Below are positions 51,643 through 60,313 of a stretch of 64,000 nucleotides of DNA, piece after piece. Numbering within the stretch: position 1 is the stretch's first letter; every line of letters begins with the position of its first letter. Source of the DNA: CAWCPR01 sp963797475 (GTDB taxonomy: Bacteria; Chloroflexota; Anaerolineae; Anaerolineales; UBA4823). The translations under genes were made by a program, and so were the position numbers. The stretch covers positions 1,798,001 to 1,862,000 of the forward strand of contig CAWCPR010000001.1 of the NCBI GenBank assembly GCA_963797475.1, written 5' to 3'. Under the pieces are notes generated by a model, which worked only from the letters and a program-made list of their open reading frames with translations, had not been told where the DNA came from and searched no databases.

Positions 51643-53829
51643 TTACTTGACAGTCACTTCAGCCTGGAGGCCGCCTCCACCCTGGTGGTAGTACTGCAAG
51701 CCGGCCAGCGCATCCGTGTACGGGTACTCCACAGAAGCGCTGCGGTAGGCCTCGATGATGCCGGTGTCGAACAGCACGACATACGGCACCTCCGTCCCCA
51801 GGATGTCTTGGGCTGTGTTGGCCAGGACCTTGCAGTCGTCCACGCTGCCGCAGGTCAGGAGTCCATTGGCGGCGGCTTCAAAATCGGGGTTGATGTAGCC
51901 CCCGGCGTTGTTGCCGTCCGTGGCGGCCTGTTCTGTGGAGAAGAAATCCAACAGGTAGTCCGGGAAGATGCCCAGGCTCCAACCCAGGATGTACATGTCG
52001 AAATCCTGTTCGGTGAAGATCTTGGGCACGATCACGTTGAAGCCAGCCAGGTTGGCCTTGAGCGGGATGCCGAACTCATTCAGCCAGGTCTCGATCCAGA
52101 TGGCGAAAGTGGAGCGCAGCGGGTCGTAACCGGGGCTGGGCGCCAGCATGTTGAGCGGCGGGACCGGCGTGCCGTCCGGCATGATCAGGCGGCCGGCCGG
52201 GTTGACCTGCAGGTTGTCAGGGTCCCAGGCCGGTTTCTGGTCGTTTTCCCAGGTGTAGCCGGCGTTCTCGAGGATCTGCAAGGCCAGATTGGTGCGCGCC
52301 TCGCGATCCAATCCCTGGCCGATCTTGGGCGTATCGGCATAGAACCAGGCTGTGTTGCCTTCAGGGACGAAGGTGTAGAGCGGGAAGGCCACGCCTTGCA
52401 AGATGGTCTTGGTGACGAACTCCTTGTCGATCAGCACGGCTACCGCCTGGCGGAAGGAGCAGTCGTTCATCGGCTTGCGGCGGTTGTTGAAGCTCAGGTA
52501 ACGGAAGCCGTTGGTGTTGTTTTCGATGACGGTCAGGTTCGGGTCGTTGCGGATCTGATCCGCCAGGCCGCGCTGCAGGCCGAGCGAGTTGAGCACGTAA
52601 TCGACTTCGCCGTTCTTCAAAGCCAGGATAGCGGCGTCCTGCGAACCGTAGATCGTATAAACGACCGATTCGACATTCGGGCCGACATTTATGGTAGTCT
52701 CGACGTCGCCTTCAGGCGTGCCAACTGACTGGCCGTCGCTGTCCTGATATGCGCCATTAGGCCACTGCTGGATGGTCAGGCCTTTATCGTAGTAATCCGC
52801 GTTGGCGTCGTTCTGCAAGAATGCGCCTTGTTCCCATTTGTTAAAGACGAAGTCGCCAGCCAAAGGCTCGCCATCCGGGACCACGGCAAAGAGCGTATCC
52901 TGGGCTGCTTTCTGAGCCGCAACTTTATCATCGTCGCTGGCGTCCGAAGCCAGGGCCATAACGGGGGCCATAGCCTCTGTAAAGTGTGGCTCCCAGTAGG
53001 CCTGTGACAGGATGGGGGCCTGCAGCACGCCGTATTCGTAGCGGGCCAGGCCGGGCTTCTGCTTGAAGACGTACTTGACGGTGGTATCGTCCACCGCTTC
53101 GACGTGGTCGATAAATTTGCCGTCGTACCAGGTGGACCAGTTGCCCGAGATCAATCCGATTGCCAGGACTTCATTGGCAGTGAAAGCGACGTCGTTGGCG
53201 GTGAAGGGTGTGCCGTCGCTCCACTGGATGTCATCCCGCAGCTTGATCGTGGAGGACCACATGTCGCCGTCTTGTTGGACAGCAGGCACCGGCTCCGCAG
53301 CCACCGACTGCACCAGGGAGAAATACTTCTCCGAGAGTCCATACATGGCCAGGCGAGGCGGCAGCATGTAGCTGTTGTAAACGGTGTTATCCGGCCCGTT
53401 GGCGGCCCAGAAGTTGGTGGTGGTCACATCCGAGAAGGTGCCGACTTTATAGACCTTGCCGCCTTGCTGAACGGGTGCAAGCTTGAAAGGCGATTCCTTT
53501 GGCGCGGCTGCACTTGGAGATTGGCTTGGCAGCGTGTAATTCGTAAAGGAAGCGCTGTTACTCGGCAGGGCTGCCTGTGGAAGGGGCTGGCAGGGAACCA
53601 GGCCTTCGGCCGGGATTGGCCCCTCCCCGGCTGGTTGGACCGGCGGGGTCGTCGGGGCCGGCGTCGCCGTGATCACCGTTTCCACAGGTGTGCCCGCAAC
53701 GATCTGGGTCACCACAACGGTCTCAACCACCCTCTCCGGAGTGGGAGTTGCCTGCTGGCATGCTCCAACCAGCATGCTAAGGACCACTAAAATACTGAAG
53801 ATCACGAACCCTTTAGATTTAACGTACAT
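51643..53829 (-). CDS. Peptide/nickel-type ABC transporter substrate-binding lipoprotein 1 (SBP_bac_5)
   Basis: A 728-residue family 5 solute-binding protein. The lipoprotein signal ends LSMLVGACQQ (Cys near 24), followed by a T/P-rich linker. Family features are the KLRDDIQWSDGTPFTANDVAFTANEV segment near 198, the RQAVAVLIDKEFVTKTIL segment near 455 and IYILGWSLGIFPDY-like text near 640. AGGAGGAG precedes the ATG. First gene of a leftward operon that continues through permease pair 1, both ATPases and permease pair 2. Ligand (peptide, sugar or nickel complex) cannot be told; large members often bind oligopeptides or oligosaccharides. Confidence 0.94.
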   Translation of the reverse strand: MYVKSKGFVIFSILVVLSMLVGACQQATPTPERVVETVVVTQIVAGTPVETVITATPAPTTPPVQPAGEGPIPAEGLVPCQPLPQAALPSNSASFTNYTLPSQSPSAAAPKESPFKLAPVQQGGKVYKVGTFSDVTTTNFWAANGPDNTVYNSYMLPPRLAMYGLSEKYFSLVQSVAAEPVPAVQQDGDMWSSTIKLRDDIQWSDGTPFTANDVAFTANEVLAIGLISGNWSTWYDGKFIDHVEAVDDTTVKYVFKQKPGLARYEYGVLQAPILSQAYWEPHFTEAMAPVMALASDASDDDKVAAQKAAQDTLFAVVPDGEPLAGDFVFNKWEQGAFLQNDANADYYDKGLTIQQWPNGAYQDSDGQSVGTPEGDVETTINVGPNVESVVYTIYGSQDAAILALKNGEVDYVLNSLGLQRGLADQIRNDPNLTVIENNTNGFRYLSFNNRRKPMNDCSFRQAVAVLIDKEFVTKTILQGVAFPLYTFVPEGNTAWFYADTPKIGQGLDREARTNLALQILENAGYTWENDQKPAWDPDNLQVNPAGRLIMPDGTPVPPLNMLAPSPGYDPLRSTFAIWIETWLNEFGIPLKANLAGFNVIVPKIFTEQDFDMYILGWSLGIFPDYLLDFFSTEQAATDGNNAGGYINPDFEAAANGLLTCGSVDDCKVLANTAQDILGTEVPYVVLFDTGIIEAYRSASVEYPYTDALAGLQYYHQGGGGLQAEVTVK

Positions 53830-53883
53830 GGTTTTCTCCTCCTCGAGCTAGAAAGTTTCTGATAGACGATTTTCCGATATTTC

Positions 53884-53922
53884 TCAATCCAATTCTAGAA
53901 CCACACTTTTGCTGAAGTTCAT
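53884..53922 (-). other. AGGAGGTGATG element and possible 12-codon leader in the binding protein 1 leader
   Basis: On the minus strand AAAGGAGGTGATG complements the 16S rRNA tail almost perfectly. An ATG at 53922, two bases after AGGAGG, opens a 12-codon frame (MNFSKSVVLELD) ending in TGA. The spacing to the SD is too short for efficient initiation, so it may be a ribosome standby or regulatory site instead. The same AGGAGGTG-R-TG block stands at nearly the same distance before binding protein 3. Confidence 0.4.
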
Positions 53923-53962
53923 CACCTCCTTTCAAAATCCACCCTAAATTGGATTAAAACAA

Positions 53963-53999
53963 GCGGGTTCAAGCGGCGCGAACAGCCACGTGAACCCGC
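53963..53999 (-). terminator. Stem-loop between binding protein 2 and binding protein 1 genes
   Basis: GCGGGTTCA and TGAACCCGC form a perfect 9-base stem with a 19-base loop; on the minus strand TTGTTTTAAT follows. It can end the sigma/binding protein 2 transcript. A promoter candidate lies upstream of it at 54176-54203, in which case it would be part of the binding protein 1 leader and could act as an attenuator. Confidence 0.65.
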
Positions 54000-54175
54000 A
54001 TCGGCCACGATCCATTCGGACTGAGAAAAAACTGCCGGAGGGCCGTCATACAAAGACGAGCCTGCAATGGACAATTTCATTTCGCCCTTCACTTTATTTC
54101 GACGATTGTAGAGAGCTTCACGAAAGTTTGTAAAAATCGGTCCCATGTTTAACACAAACTGACATCCCAAGAGAA

Positions 54176-54203
54176 AATATACCATAAAATATTAGCAGGT
54201 CAA
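54176..54203 (-). promoter_or_regulatory. Candidate promoter of the binding protein 1 transporter operon
   Basis: On the minus strand TTGACC (54203-54198) and TATATT (54181-54176) are 16 bases apart. The leader to the ATG at 53829 would be about 340 bases and includes a stem-loop and an SD-like element. Apart from these I see nothing in the 408-base gap; an 87-codon open frame there has no coding features. Confidence 0.6.
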
Positions 54204-54237
54204 CACTTTTGTATGTATTAGAAGCAGGCTCAGGGGC

Positions 54238-56205
54238 CTACCCGCCGCAGCTATCTCCATAATCGAAAGCTTCCAGGTTCCACAAGGCGCTCTCGGCCGC
54301 GGGATCGACACTGACGGCGCACATATCCGGGCGAGTCGCGACCACTTTCAAGCGGGCATACAATGGAATAGCCGGCAAGTCTTCGGAGAAAATGGCCTGC
54401 GCCTGGCGATGCGCTTGCAGATGCGCCGGCCAATCCGGCAGCGAATTGAGCGCTTGCTGGCACACCTGGTCAAACTCTGGATTGCTGTAACCGCTGACGT
54501 TGGCGCCCCCCCACCCCTTGGGATACTCGGGATAAGGGCCCGGGATTTCAGAATTCATATATAAGAAACAGGGCGGCTCGAAGGCAGTGATCCAGGCAAA
54601 TTGAGCCATGGAAAAATGGCGGCCAAATACCGGTCCGTCAGGTCCAGGCGCCAGCAGCTCATCCCAGCTCAGGGCATGGATATTGACCTGGACGCCGCAC
54701 TGCGCTAATGAGGACTGCACGATCTGAGCGGCTTGCTGTTTTTCATCCTCTCCGGTGGTCAAATAATCGAATGACAGAGGCGTGCCATCCGGCACCCCAG
54801 CCACACCCTGCGCCAGGCGCGGCGTGGAAGGGTCATTATCGCTATCGACCCAACCTGCCGAAAGCAGCAGGTCAGAAGCAGCCTGGGGGTCAAAATCGTA
54901 ATGGGTGGCGTCCGGGTTAACCAGGGGATGACCGGCGGGCGCGTAAGTGTCCGGGACGTTGGATTGGCCGAAAAACAATTCATTGGCCAACCGCTGGCGG
55001 TCGATGCACATGGCGATCGCCTGGCGGGTTTGCCTGGATTGAAACAGGGATGGGCTTGCGGTTTGCGTCCCGTCCGCGCTTGTAAGCGGCTGGAGGTCGA
55101 AATCGGCATGCTCCCAGGCTGTGCTGGTCTCCACTTTAACAGCCAAACGGCCATCGCTCTGCAGTTGCAGCAGGCGGGCGCCTTGCGTCTCCAGCCCGGC
55201 AGTCTCGTCGACGTAATCGCACTCCCCCGCCAACAAGGCGCTCAAGGCATCCTCCCCACTTTGCACAAACCTGAAAACCAGCCTGTCAAAGTGGGGCAGA
55301 CCTTCCTCGAGGCGGAAGTAGGCCGGGTTTTTTGAGAGCGTGATATGATCGCCGGAAGTCCATTCATCGATCTGGTAAGGCCCCCAGCCGATTGGCCGCC
55401 GGCTGGAAATCTCTGTCGAAGCCAGGTCTTGCGGCGCGATCGCCCCCCAGGCGTGGCGCGGTAAAGGGCTGAAAAAATTGAGCGCATATTCGGGGTCGTA
55501 ATCTCCCGGAATCCCCTCCCATTGGACAGTCAGCTCATCGATTGCCCGGTAAGATTGTGTGCGCGAGATCAGGTCAGATCGCACGCCCGGGAAAAGCGCT
55601 TTGGCGACTTCGAAAGAATACACGGAATCATCGGCTGTCAGCGGGCTGCCATCCGACCATTTCAGACCGGGGAGAAGTTTGAACTGAACTACCAGATGGT
55701 CCATGACAGCCGGCTCCTGGCCCGCAAAGTCCTGGGCGCAGCTTGAGTCGCTGCAATTGCTGGGAGTAAAGCGCGTCCCGTCCGCCAGGGTAACCAGCTT
55801 ACCGGTTGCGTCCCGGATCAGCGCCCCAGGCTGTACCTCGCCTGGCTGCAACTGTGCGCCTCCATTCGCCAGTGTGGGTTCAGCCTGCAAGATCACTGCA
55901 AAAACATCGTAATTGAGGACATCGAACGGGCCATCATAAATTGCCTGGCGAACGCTGCGTGCAGCCACGGAACTATCCCCGTAAAGGAACAGCGAGGCGG
56001 GCTCACTTGCCATGCAAATCGTCAGTACACGCGCCGGCTCCGGGGTAGAGGTCGGGGTCAACGTTGCGGGCTCGTTCCCGGTCGGCAAACTGATTTGGGT
56101 CTGGCCTGGAGGTTTCACAGTGGGTAGGGAGTTGGGTTTACAAGCGCTGAATACAAAGGACAGAATTAAAAATAGGAATGTTATTTTTCGTATCGGTCTA
56201 AGCAT
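54238..56205 (-). CDS. Peptide-type ABC transporter substrate-binding lipoprotein 2 (SBP_bac_5)
   Basis: A 655-residue family 5 binding protein with lipoprotein signal LILSFVFSACKPN (Cys near 21). Features: KLLPGLKWSDGSPLTADDSVYSFEVAK near 185, RRPIGWGPYQIDEW near 270 and the RQAIAMCIDRQRLANELFF segment near 385. It is distant from proteins 1 and 3 in sequence and has no permease or ATPase genes of its own. It lies at the end of an ECF sigma factor / small protein unit. It may serve one of the adjacent transporters or act as the sensing part of the sigma system. Confidence 0.92.
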   Translation of the reverse strand: MLRPIRKITFLFLILSFVFSACKPNSLPTVKPPGQTQISLPTGNEPATLTPTSTPEPARVLTICMASEPASLFLYGDSSVAARSVRQAIYDGPFDVLNYDVFAVILQAEPTLANGGAQLQPGEVQPGALIRDATGKLVTLADGTRFTPSNCSDSSCAQDFAGQEPAVMDHLVVQFKLLPGLKWSDGSPLTADDSVYSFEVAKALFPGVRSDLISRTQSYRAIDELTVQWEGIPGDYDPEYALNFFSPLPRHAWGAIAPQDLASTEISSRRPIGWGPYQIDEWTSGDHITLSKNPAYFRLEEGLPHFDRLVFRFVQSGEDALSALLAGECDYVDETAGLETQGARLLQLQSDGRLAVKVETSTAWEHADFDLQPLTSADGTQTASPSLFQSRQTRQAIAMCIDRQRLANELFFGQSNVPDTYAPAGHPLVNPDATHYDFDPQAASDLLLSAGWVDSDNDPSTPRLAQGVAGVPDGTPLSFDYLTTGEDEKQQAAQIVQSSLAQCGVQVNIHALSWDELLAPGPDGPVFGRHFSMAQFAWITAFEPPCFLYMNSEIPGPYPEYPKGWGGANVSGYSNPEFDQVCQQALNSLPDWPAHLQAHRQAQAIFSEDLPAIPLYARLKVVATRPDMCAVSVDPAAESALWNLEAFDYGDSCGG

Positions 56206-56217
56206 ATCTGGCAGATT

Positions 56218-56514
56218 CTAGACCGCCACCCGCCAGGTAGTCATTAAATGAGACGACCACAAGCGCGATTGGGTCATTGGACCAGGCCTCATCTCCCAGC
56301 GTATTCGTGGAGAATCATACGGGAATGAAATATGCCAGACCCGCGAACGATCTGAACCCTGCGCCTTTTGGGCAGCCAGGCCAGATGCAGCCGCTAACAG
56401 GCGGGCGCGCCCGCCACTAGAAGCTGGCAATCTGGTCGTCCAGTTTTTCAAGCAGCGACTGATATAAGCGTCCATTCGATCATACATCTTGCACCCTATT
56501 TTGATGAATCTCAT
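56218..56514 (-). CDS. Small hypothetical protein between sigma factor and binding lipoprotein
   Basis: A 98-residue frame that I do not recognise. Its N-terminus (MYDRMDAYISRCLKNWTTR from the second Met) is helical and basic, the middle is Ala/Gly-rich and the end is Trp/Arg-rich; there is no membrane segment and no anti-sigma zinc motif. It sits 39 bases after the sigma factor stop and 12 bases before the next gene. Its position is that of an anti-sigma or partner gene, but this is only position. It could also be a chance frame. Confidence 0.4.
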   Translation of the reverse strand: MRFIKIGCKMYDRMDAYISRCLKNWTTRLPASSGGRARLLAAASGLAAQKAQGSDRSRVWHISFPYDSPRIRWEMRPGPMTQSRLWSSHLMTTWRVAV

Positions 56515-56553
56515 TTCTTCATAATGCGTGGTGTGTCATAAACGCCCAACACT

Positions 56554-57135
56554 TCATGGACCTTCATAATTGAAATCCGGCAGTTTTTCGCCGCTCAGGT
56601 TCAGGCTCTTCCGCAGCGCCTGGCGGCCATAGTGCAGGCGTGACTTTACCGTCCCAACAGGCACTTCGAGAATATCGGCAATCTCTTGCAGCGAAAGATC
56701 GTTCAGATAATAAAGCACCACAACCACCCGCTGCGGCAGCGGCAGGCTCGAAACCGCTCTTTGCACTCGCTGCCATTCATCTTGCATCTCAATGACTTCA
56801 GATGGCGAGTTCTTACCCGAGCCTACCAGCCAATCTGCCAGGTCTTCCAGCGGACGGTACCAACGCCGGTTGCGCTTCACCCAGGTATAAGCCAGGTTGG
56901 CCGTCATGCGATACAACCAGGGCTCCAGGGGGCGTTCTTCATCAATTCGGCTGGCAAAACGATAAAGCCGCAGAAAAACATCTTGCAATAAATCGTTGGC
57001 GGCATCGGTATCGCCGCTGATCGCCAGCGCGGTTCGATAAACCATCTGGCGATAGCGATCGTATAAATCCCCCAATGCTTCCAGACTGCCTTGCTGGAGC
57101 TGCACCACCAATTCTTGATCGTTATTTTTTGACAT
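56554..57135 (-). CDS. ECF-type RNA polymerase sigma factor
   Basis: A 193-residue extracytoplasmic-function sigma factor. Region 2 spans about residues 22-95 (DLLQDVFLRLYRFASR core-binding part, WLYRMTANLAYTWVKR -10 recognition part). Region 4 spans about 120-175 with SLPLPQRVVVVLYYLNDLSLQEIADILEVPVGTVKSRLHYG cut here as the helix-turn-helix area. There is no extra C-terminal domain. Leftward, followed by the small hypothetical protein and binding lipoprotein 2, which it may control. No obvious promoter of its own was found. Confidence 0.93.
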   Translation of the reverse strand: MSKNNDQELVVQLQQGSLEALGDLYDRYRQMVYRTALAISGDTDAANDLLQDVFLRLYRFASRIDEERPLEPWLYRMTANLAYTWVKRNRRWYRPLEDLADWLVGSGKNSPSEVIEMQDEWQRVQRAVSSLPLPQRVVVVLYYLNDLSLQEIADILEVPVGTVKSRLHYGRQALRKSLNLSGEKLPDFNYEGP

Positions 57136-57206
57136 AAGATTCTGCTATAAAAAGCCCAAGAACTGATCTTACCGGTAAATTAAGGGAACACTCAAACCAC
57201 TATTGT

Positions 57207-57914
57207 TTACATCTTGCGCGCCCATTGTACCAGTAAAAGAAGCACACCTAAACCGATGATGGTTAACAAGCCTACCCAGACCGATGGACTTTCTATCGCC
57301 CTTGCAGAGAAAGGCTGGGGAGTCGGCTGCAGGGTTGGCTGGAGAGTCGGCTTCAAATGGATGGAGGCGGCATTTTGTGCGTCCAACGCCGAAGCGCCGG
57401 GGTTAAACCCATTGGCGGACACCAGATAAGCCGTTAACTGCCAGTACTCTTCATCGCTGAGGCTGCCCGGCTTCTGCCAGGGCATTTCATTTTTAATGTA
57501 ATCATGCAAATCGAGCGCGGTGCTAAAACGCGCCCGCATGACCGGCCCAACCACCGGTGGGATAACCTTCGGAAGCACAAATCCGTCTTCCGGGTGGTTG
57601 GCTGCATGGCATTTGGACTGCCAGCAGCTCTGGCCGCCCAGGTCCCAGGATTTCACCCAATCCGGGGTCAAACCCTGTCCCTGGTCGCCGTGGCAGGCCA
57701 TGCAGACCATGTAGTAGACCTGGCCTCCCAGGTCGGCTTGCTGTGGATCGGCCGGCAGTGTGGGCCGGGCAAACCGGTCGGGAGTGGGCACCATTTGTTC
57801 CAATGGGGCGGCGGAAACGCTCACCGCCTGCGAAGATGCACCTCCAAACCCTATTAATGTCAAAGCCAGAACGATCGTTACGGCAAATAAAACACTGCCG
57901 GCAAATTTAGCCAT
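57207..57914 (-). CDS. Membrane-anchored cytochrome c with two heme-like motifs
   Basis: A 235-residue exported cytochrome. An N-terminal signal segment (SVLFAVTIVLALTLIGFGG) is followed by a c-type heme motif CMACH near residue 71 and a second motif CWQSKCH near 96, which is C-x4-CH, a spacing known from cytochrome c3. A Met-containing helix and DEEYWQLTAYLVSANG near 165 fit class I cytochromes. A TLQPTLQPT stalk and a C-terminal anchor (VWVGLLTIIGLGVLLLLVQW) end the protein. The ATG is eight bases after the DppC stop. It may be the last gene of the transporter operon by chance of arrangement. Electron transfer on the outer face of the membrane is likely. Confidence 0.85.
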   Translation of the reverse strand: MAKFAGSVLFAVTIVLALTLIGFGGASSQAVSVSAAPLEQMVPTPDRFARPTLPADPQQADLGGQVYYMVCMACHGDQGQGLTPDWVKSWDLGGQSCWQSKCHAANHPEDGFVLPKVIPPVVGPVMRARFSTALDLHDYIKNEMPWQKPGSLSDEEYWQLTAYLVSANGFNPGASALDAQNAASIHLKPTLQPTLQPTPQPFSARAIESPSVWVGLLTIIGLGVLLLLVQWARKM

Positions 57915-57922
57915 ACAATATA

Positions 57923-58972
57923 TTACGTTTTTCCACGCATCCTTGGATCTAAAATATCCCGCAGCGCGTCGCCCAGCAGGTTCCAACCCAGGACAAACAG
58001 GACCAAAGCCAGCCCGGGCCATACGACGATATACCAATAACTTGCCAGGTTGGTGATCCAGTTGCGGGCGAAGCTGAGCAACTGGCCCCAGTCGGCGTAG
58101 CCGGTCTCGGCGCCCACCCCTAAAAAGCTCAAGGCGGCGAAAATCAGGGTGATGTTGCCGATATCCAGCGAAGCGTAAACCAGGGTCGGAAAAATCGCGT
58201 TGGGGATGATGTGCTTCATTAAGATGCGGCGGTCTTTCACCCCGATGACGCGGGCTGCCAGAACGTAATCGCGCTCGCGAATCGAAAGGATGTCGCCGCG
58301 GATCAAGCGAGCGTAGCTCATCCAGCCGAAGGCGATGATGGCCAGTATCACCGGGGTGATACTCCGCCCTGTCTTGGGCGTCAGCACGGCCGCCAGGATC
58401 AAGGCCGCCATGATGAACGGCAGCGTGAGAAAGATATCCACAATGCGCATCAGGATATTATCGACCAGGCCGCCGTAATAGGCTGCCACCGACCCGATAA
58501 GCACCCCGATGATCAGGGTCGCCAGGACGATGATCAACGAAGATCTGAAAGCCGTGCGCACCCCCCAGATGACCCCATAGAAGATATCATATTGGCCGGC
58601 TTCCGTGCCCAATAAATGCACCCATTGGTCGCTCTTCATAATCGGTTGCCACCAGAAAGGCAGCGGCGGCGGAGTGCGATTCCAAACCGACCCCATCGGG
58701 CGCGGGTCGGGGCCGAAGCCATCGCGGGGGATCTTGTACGGGTCGCCTCTGGGAGGCGGGGCGATCAGCGGCGCGGCCAACGCCACGATCACAAATAAAA
58801 CAATCAGGCCGAAACCGGTGATCGAAGCGGGCGTGGTGAACAGGCCGCGCAGGACGCGGTAGTTCTCCGGCCCGACCATGCGCTCAAGCCGTGTGATCTT
58901 GCGGGTGGGGAAGGTCTCGGGCAAGAGCTCGGCAGCCTTATCAAACGAACCGGGGGAAGTTACGGTAGACAT
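57923..58972 (-). CDS. Peptide/nickel-type ABC transporter permease, DppC subunit (operon 4)
   Basis: 349 residues, somewhat long, with a PPRGDPYKIPRDGFGPDPRP loop typical of some oligopeptide DppC proteins, VHLLGTEAGQYDIFYG where the usual GTD motif reads GTE, and the coupling loop VLAARVIGVKDRRILMKHIIPN near 238. AGGAAG precedes the ATG. It is intact, in contrast to the two genes before it in the operon. Confidence 0.92.
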   Translation of the reverse strand: MSTVTSPGSFDKAAELLPETFPTRKITRLERMVGPENYRVLRGLFTTPASITGFGLIVLFVIVALAAPLIAPPPRGDPYKIPRDGFGPDPRPMGSVWNRTPPPLPFWWQPIMKSDQWVHLLGTEAGQYDIFYGVIWGVRTAFRSSLIIVLATLIIGVLIGSVAAYYGGLVDNILMRIVDIFLTLPFIMAALILAAVLTPKTGRSITPVILAIIAFGWMSYARLIRGDILSIRERDYVLAARVIGVKDRRILMKHIIPNAIFPTLVYASLDIGNITLIFAALSFLGVGAETGYADWGQLLSFARNWITNLASYWYIVVWPGLALVLFVLGWNLLGDALRDILDPRMRGKT

Positions 58973-58987
58973 CTTTATCTTCCTTAA

Positions 58988-60054
58988 TTATGCCAGGCGA
59001 ACGCGAGGGTCGACCACGGCGTACATCACATCCACGATCAGGTTGGCCACGATCAAGATCAACCCGTTAAACAGCGCAAATCCAAGCACGGTGACCACGT
59101 CCAGTTGGGCGGCCGCGGCCAGCCGCCGCCGAGCCGATGCCCGGGTAATTAAAGACCGTCTCGGTGATCACGACTCCGCCCAACAAACCGATCACCTGGA
59201 AACCGGCGATCGTGGCGACCGGGATGAGGGCGTTCGGGCGGGCGTGTTTGTTGATCACGTCCCTTTCAGGCAGGCCCTTGGCCCGGGCGGTGGTGACATA
59301 TTCCTGGCGCAGCGTCTCCAACATCGAAGAGCGGGTGACCCGCAAGAAGGTGGCCCAGTTGACGTACGACAGGGTCAGGATCGGCAAAATCATGTGGCGC
59401 ATCGCATCCAGGAAAATATCGATGCGCCCATTCAGCAGGGAATCGATCGTCACCAAATGGGTGTACTGGATGAACTGGCTGGAATTGATCACCTGCAGGG
59501 CGGCGTCTGACACCCGTCCGGGCGGGAACCAGTTCAGCCGGGCGTAAAAAATCATCAACACCAGCAGCCCGAACACGAACACCGGGAAAGAAGCGCCCAC
59601 AATGCTGAAAATGCGGGCGGCCTGGTCGAAATGGCCGTTGTGATTTTCAGCCGCTTTCACCCCCAACCAAAGGCCGACCCCGATCATGGGGACTATCGTC
59701 CATAAGGCCAGCTCCAAAGTGGCCGGGAAGCGCTGGCGGATCAGATCGGAGACCGGCTGCGAGCCCACCCGCGACCAGCCCAGGTCGCCGCGCAAGACGC
59801 CGCCGACGCGCTCGATTGTTCACCGGGTCGACCCGCCCCACCAGCCAGCGCCAGTATTGGATATAGATCGGCTCGTCCAGGCCGTAGCGCTTGATAATGC
59901 CGGCGATGGCGCCTTCGGTATGGGGGATATCTCGCACGTAAAGGGCAGAGCGTTCGACCGGGCTGAGGAACTGCAGCATGCCGAAAATCATCACGGTCAC
60001 CCCGACCAGTAACAGCGGCAGCAACAACAACCGACGGATGATATAAGCAGTCAT
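58988..60054 (-). pseudogene. Peptide/nickel-type ABC permease, DppB subunit (operon 4), broken by two frame shifts
   Basis: Read across frames this is a normal-length DppB of about 355 residues: start MTAYIIRRLLLLPLLLVGV at 60054 with GAGG upstream, middle DAMRHMILPILTLSYVNW, coupling loop EYVTTARAKGLPERDVINKH, end VDPRVRLA at 58988. The first frame (60054 to about 59815) passes into the second (about 59815 to 59120) near an extra C at 59811-59816. The second passes into the third near 59116-59124 in a GC-rich run. No in-frame stop or clear amino acid decay is seen otherwise. It lacks the enlargement of the three DppB proteins at 42-52 kb. Confidence 0.8.
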
Positions 60055-60262
60055 TTTTTTAACCTCGCAGTTTATTTTCCTGGAAAAACCAATAAAATAA
60101 GCAGCTTCGCAAAAAGTTAGGGGATTACCCCAAAATCCTCGGATGTTTTAAAATAATTCCTAAAGAAGTAGACCATTCCTGAGCGTTGAATTTATCAAGA
60201 TTTGTTTTTATATTACTTCCCGAGGGCAGGCGCAACCCAATTGAAAATGTGGGGGTAGAAGA

Positions 60263-60290
60263 GGCAGAGGCTTGCTCGCAAGCCTCTGCC
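60263..60290 (-). terminator. Intra-operon stem-loop after binding protein 3 gene
   Basis: GGCAGAGGCTTG and CAAGCCTCTGCC form a perfect 12-base stem with loop CTCG, in the 259-base gap between binding protein 3 and its permease genes. No T-run follows, so transcript stabilisation or partial termination is likely. The rest of the gap is A+T-rich without genes. Confidence 0.7.
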
Positions 60291-60313
60291 TTGTTCAAAC
60301 TGTTAACAACGTG

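Noticed and set aside
51583..52728. 381-codon rightward frame opposite binding protein 1
   Set aside because: Antisense of a well-supported family 5 binding protein; no motifs and no ribosome site.
53920..53933. Plus-strand ATCACCTCCTTTC resembling the 16S rRNA 3' end
   Set aside because: It is simply the complement of a near-perfect Shine-Dalgarno sequence; there is no rRNA sequence around it.
53922..54185. 87-codon leftward frame before binding protein 1
   Set aside because: No family features, no ribosome site at its start, and it crosses a strong stem-loop.
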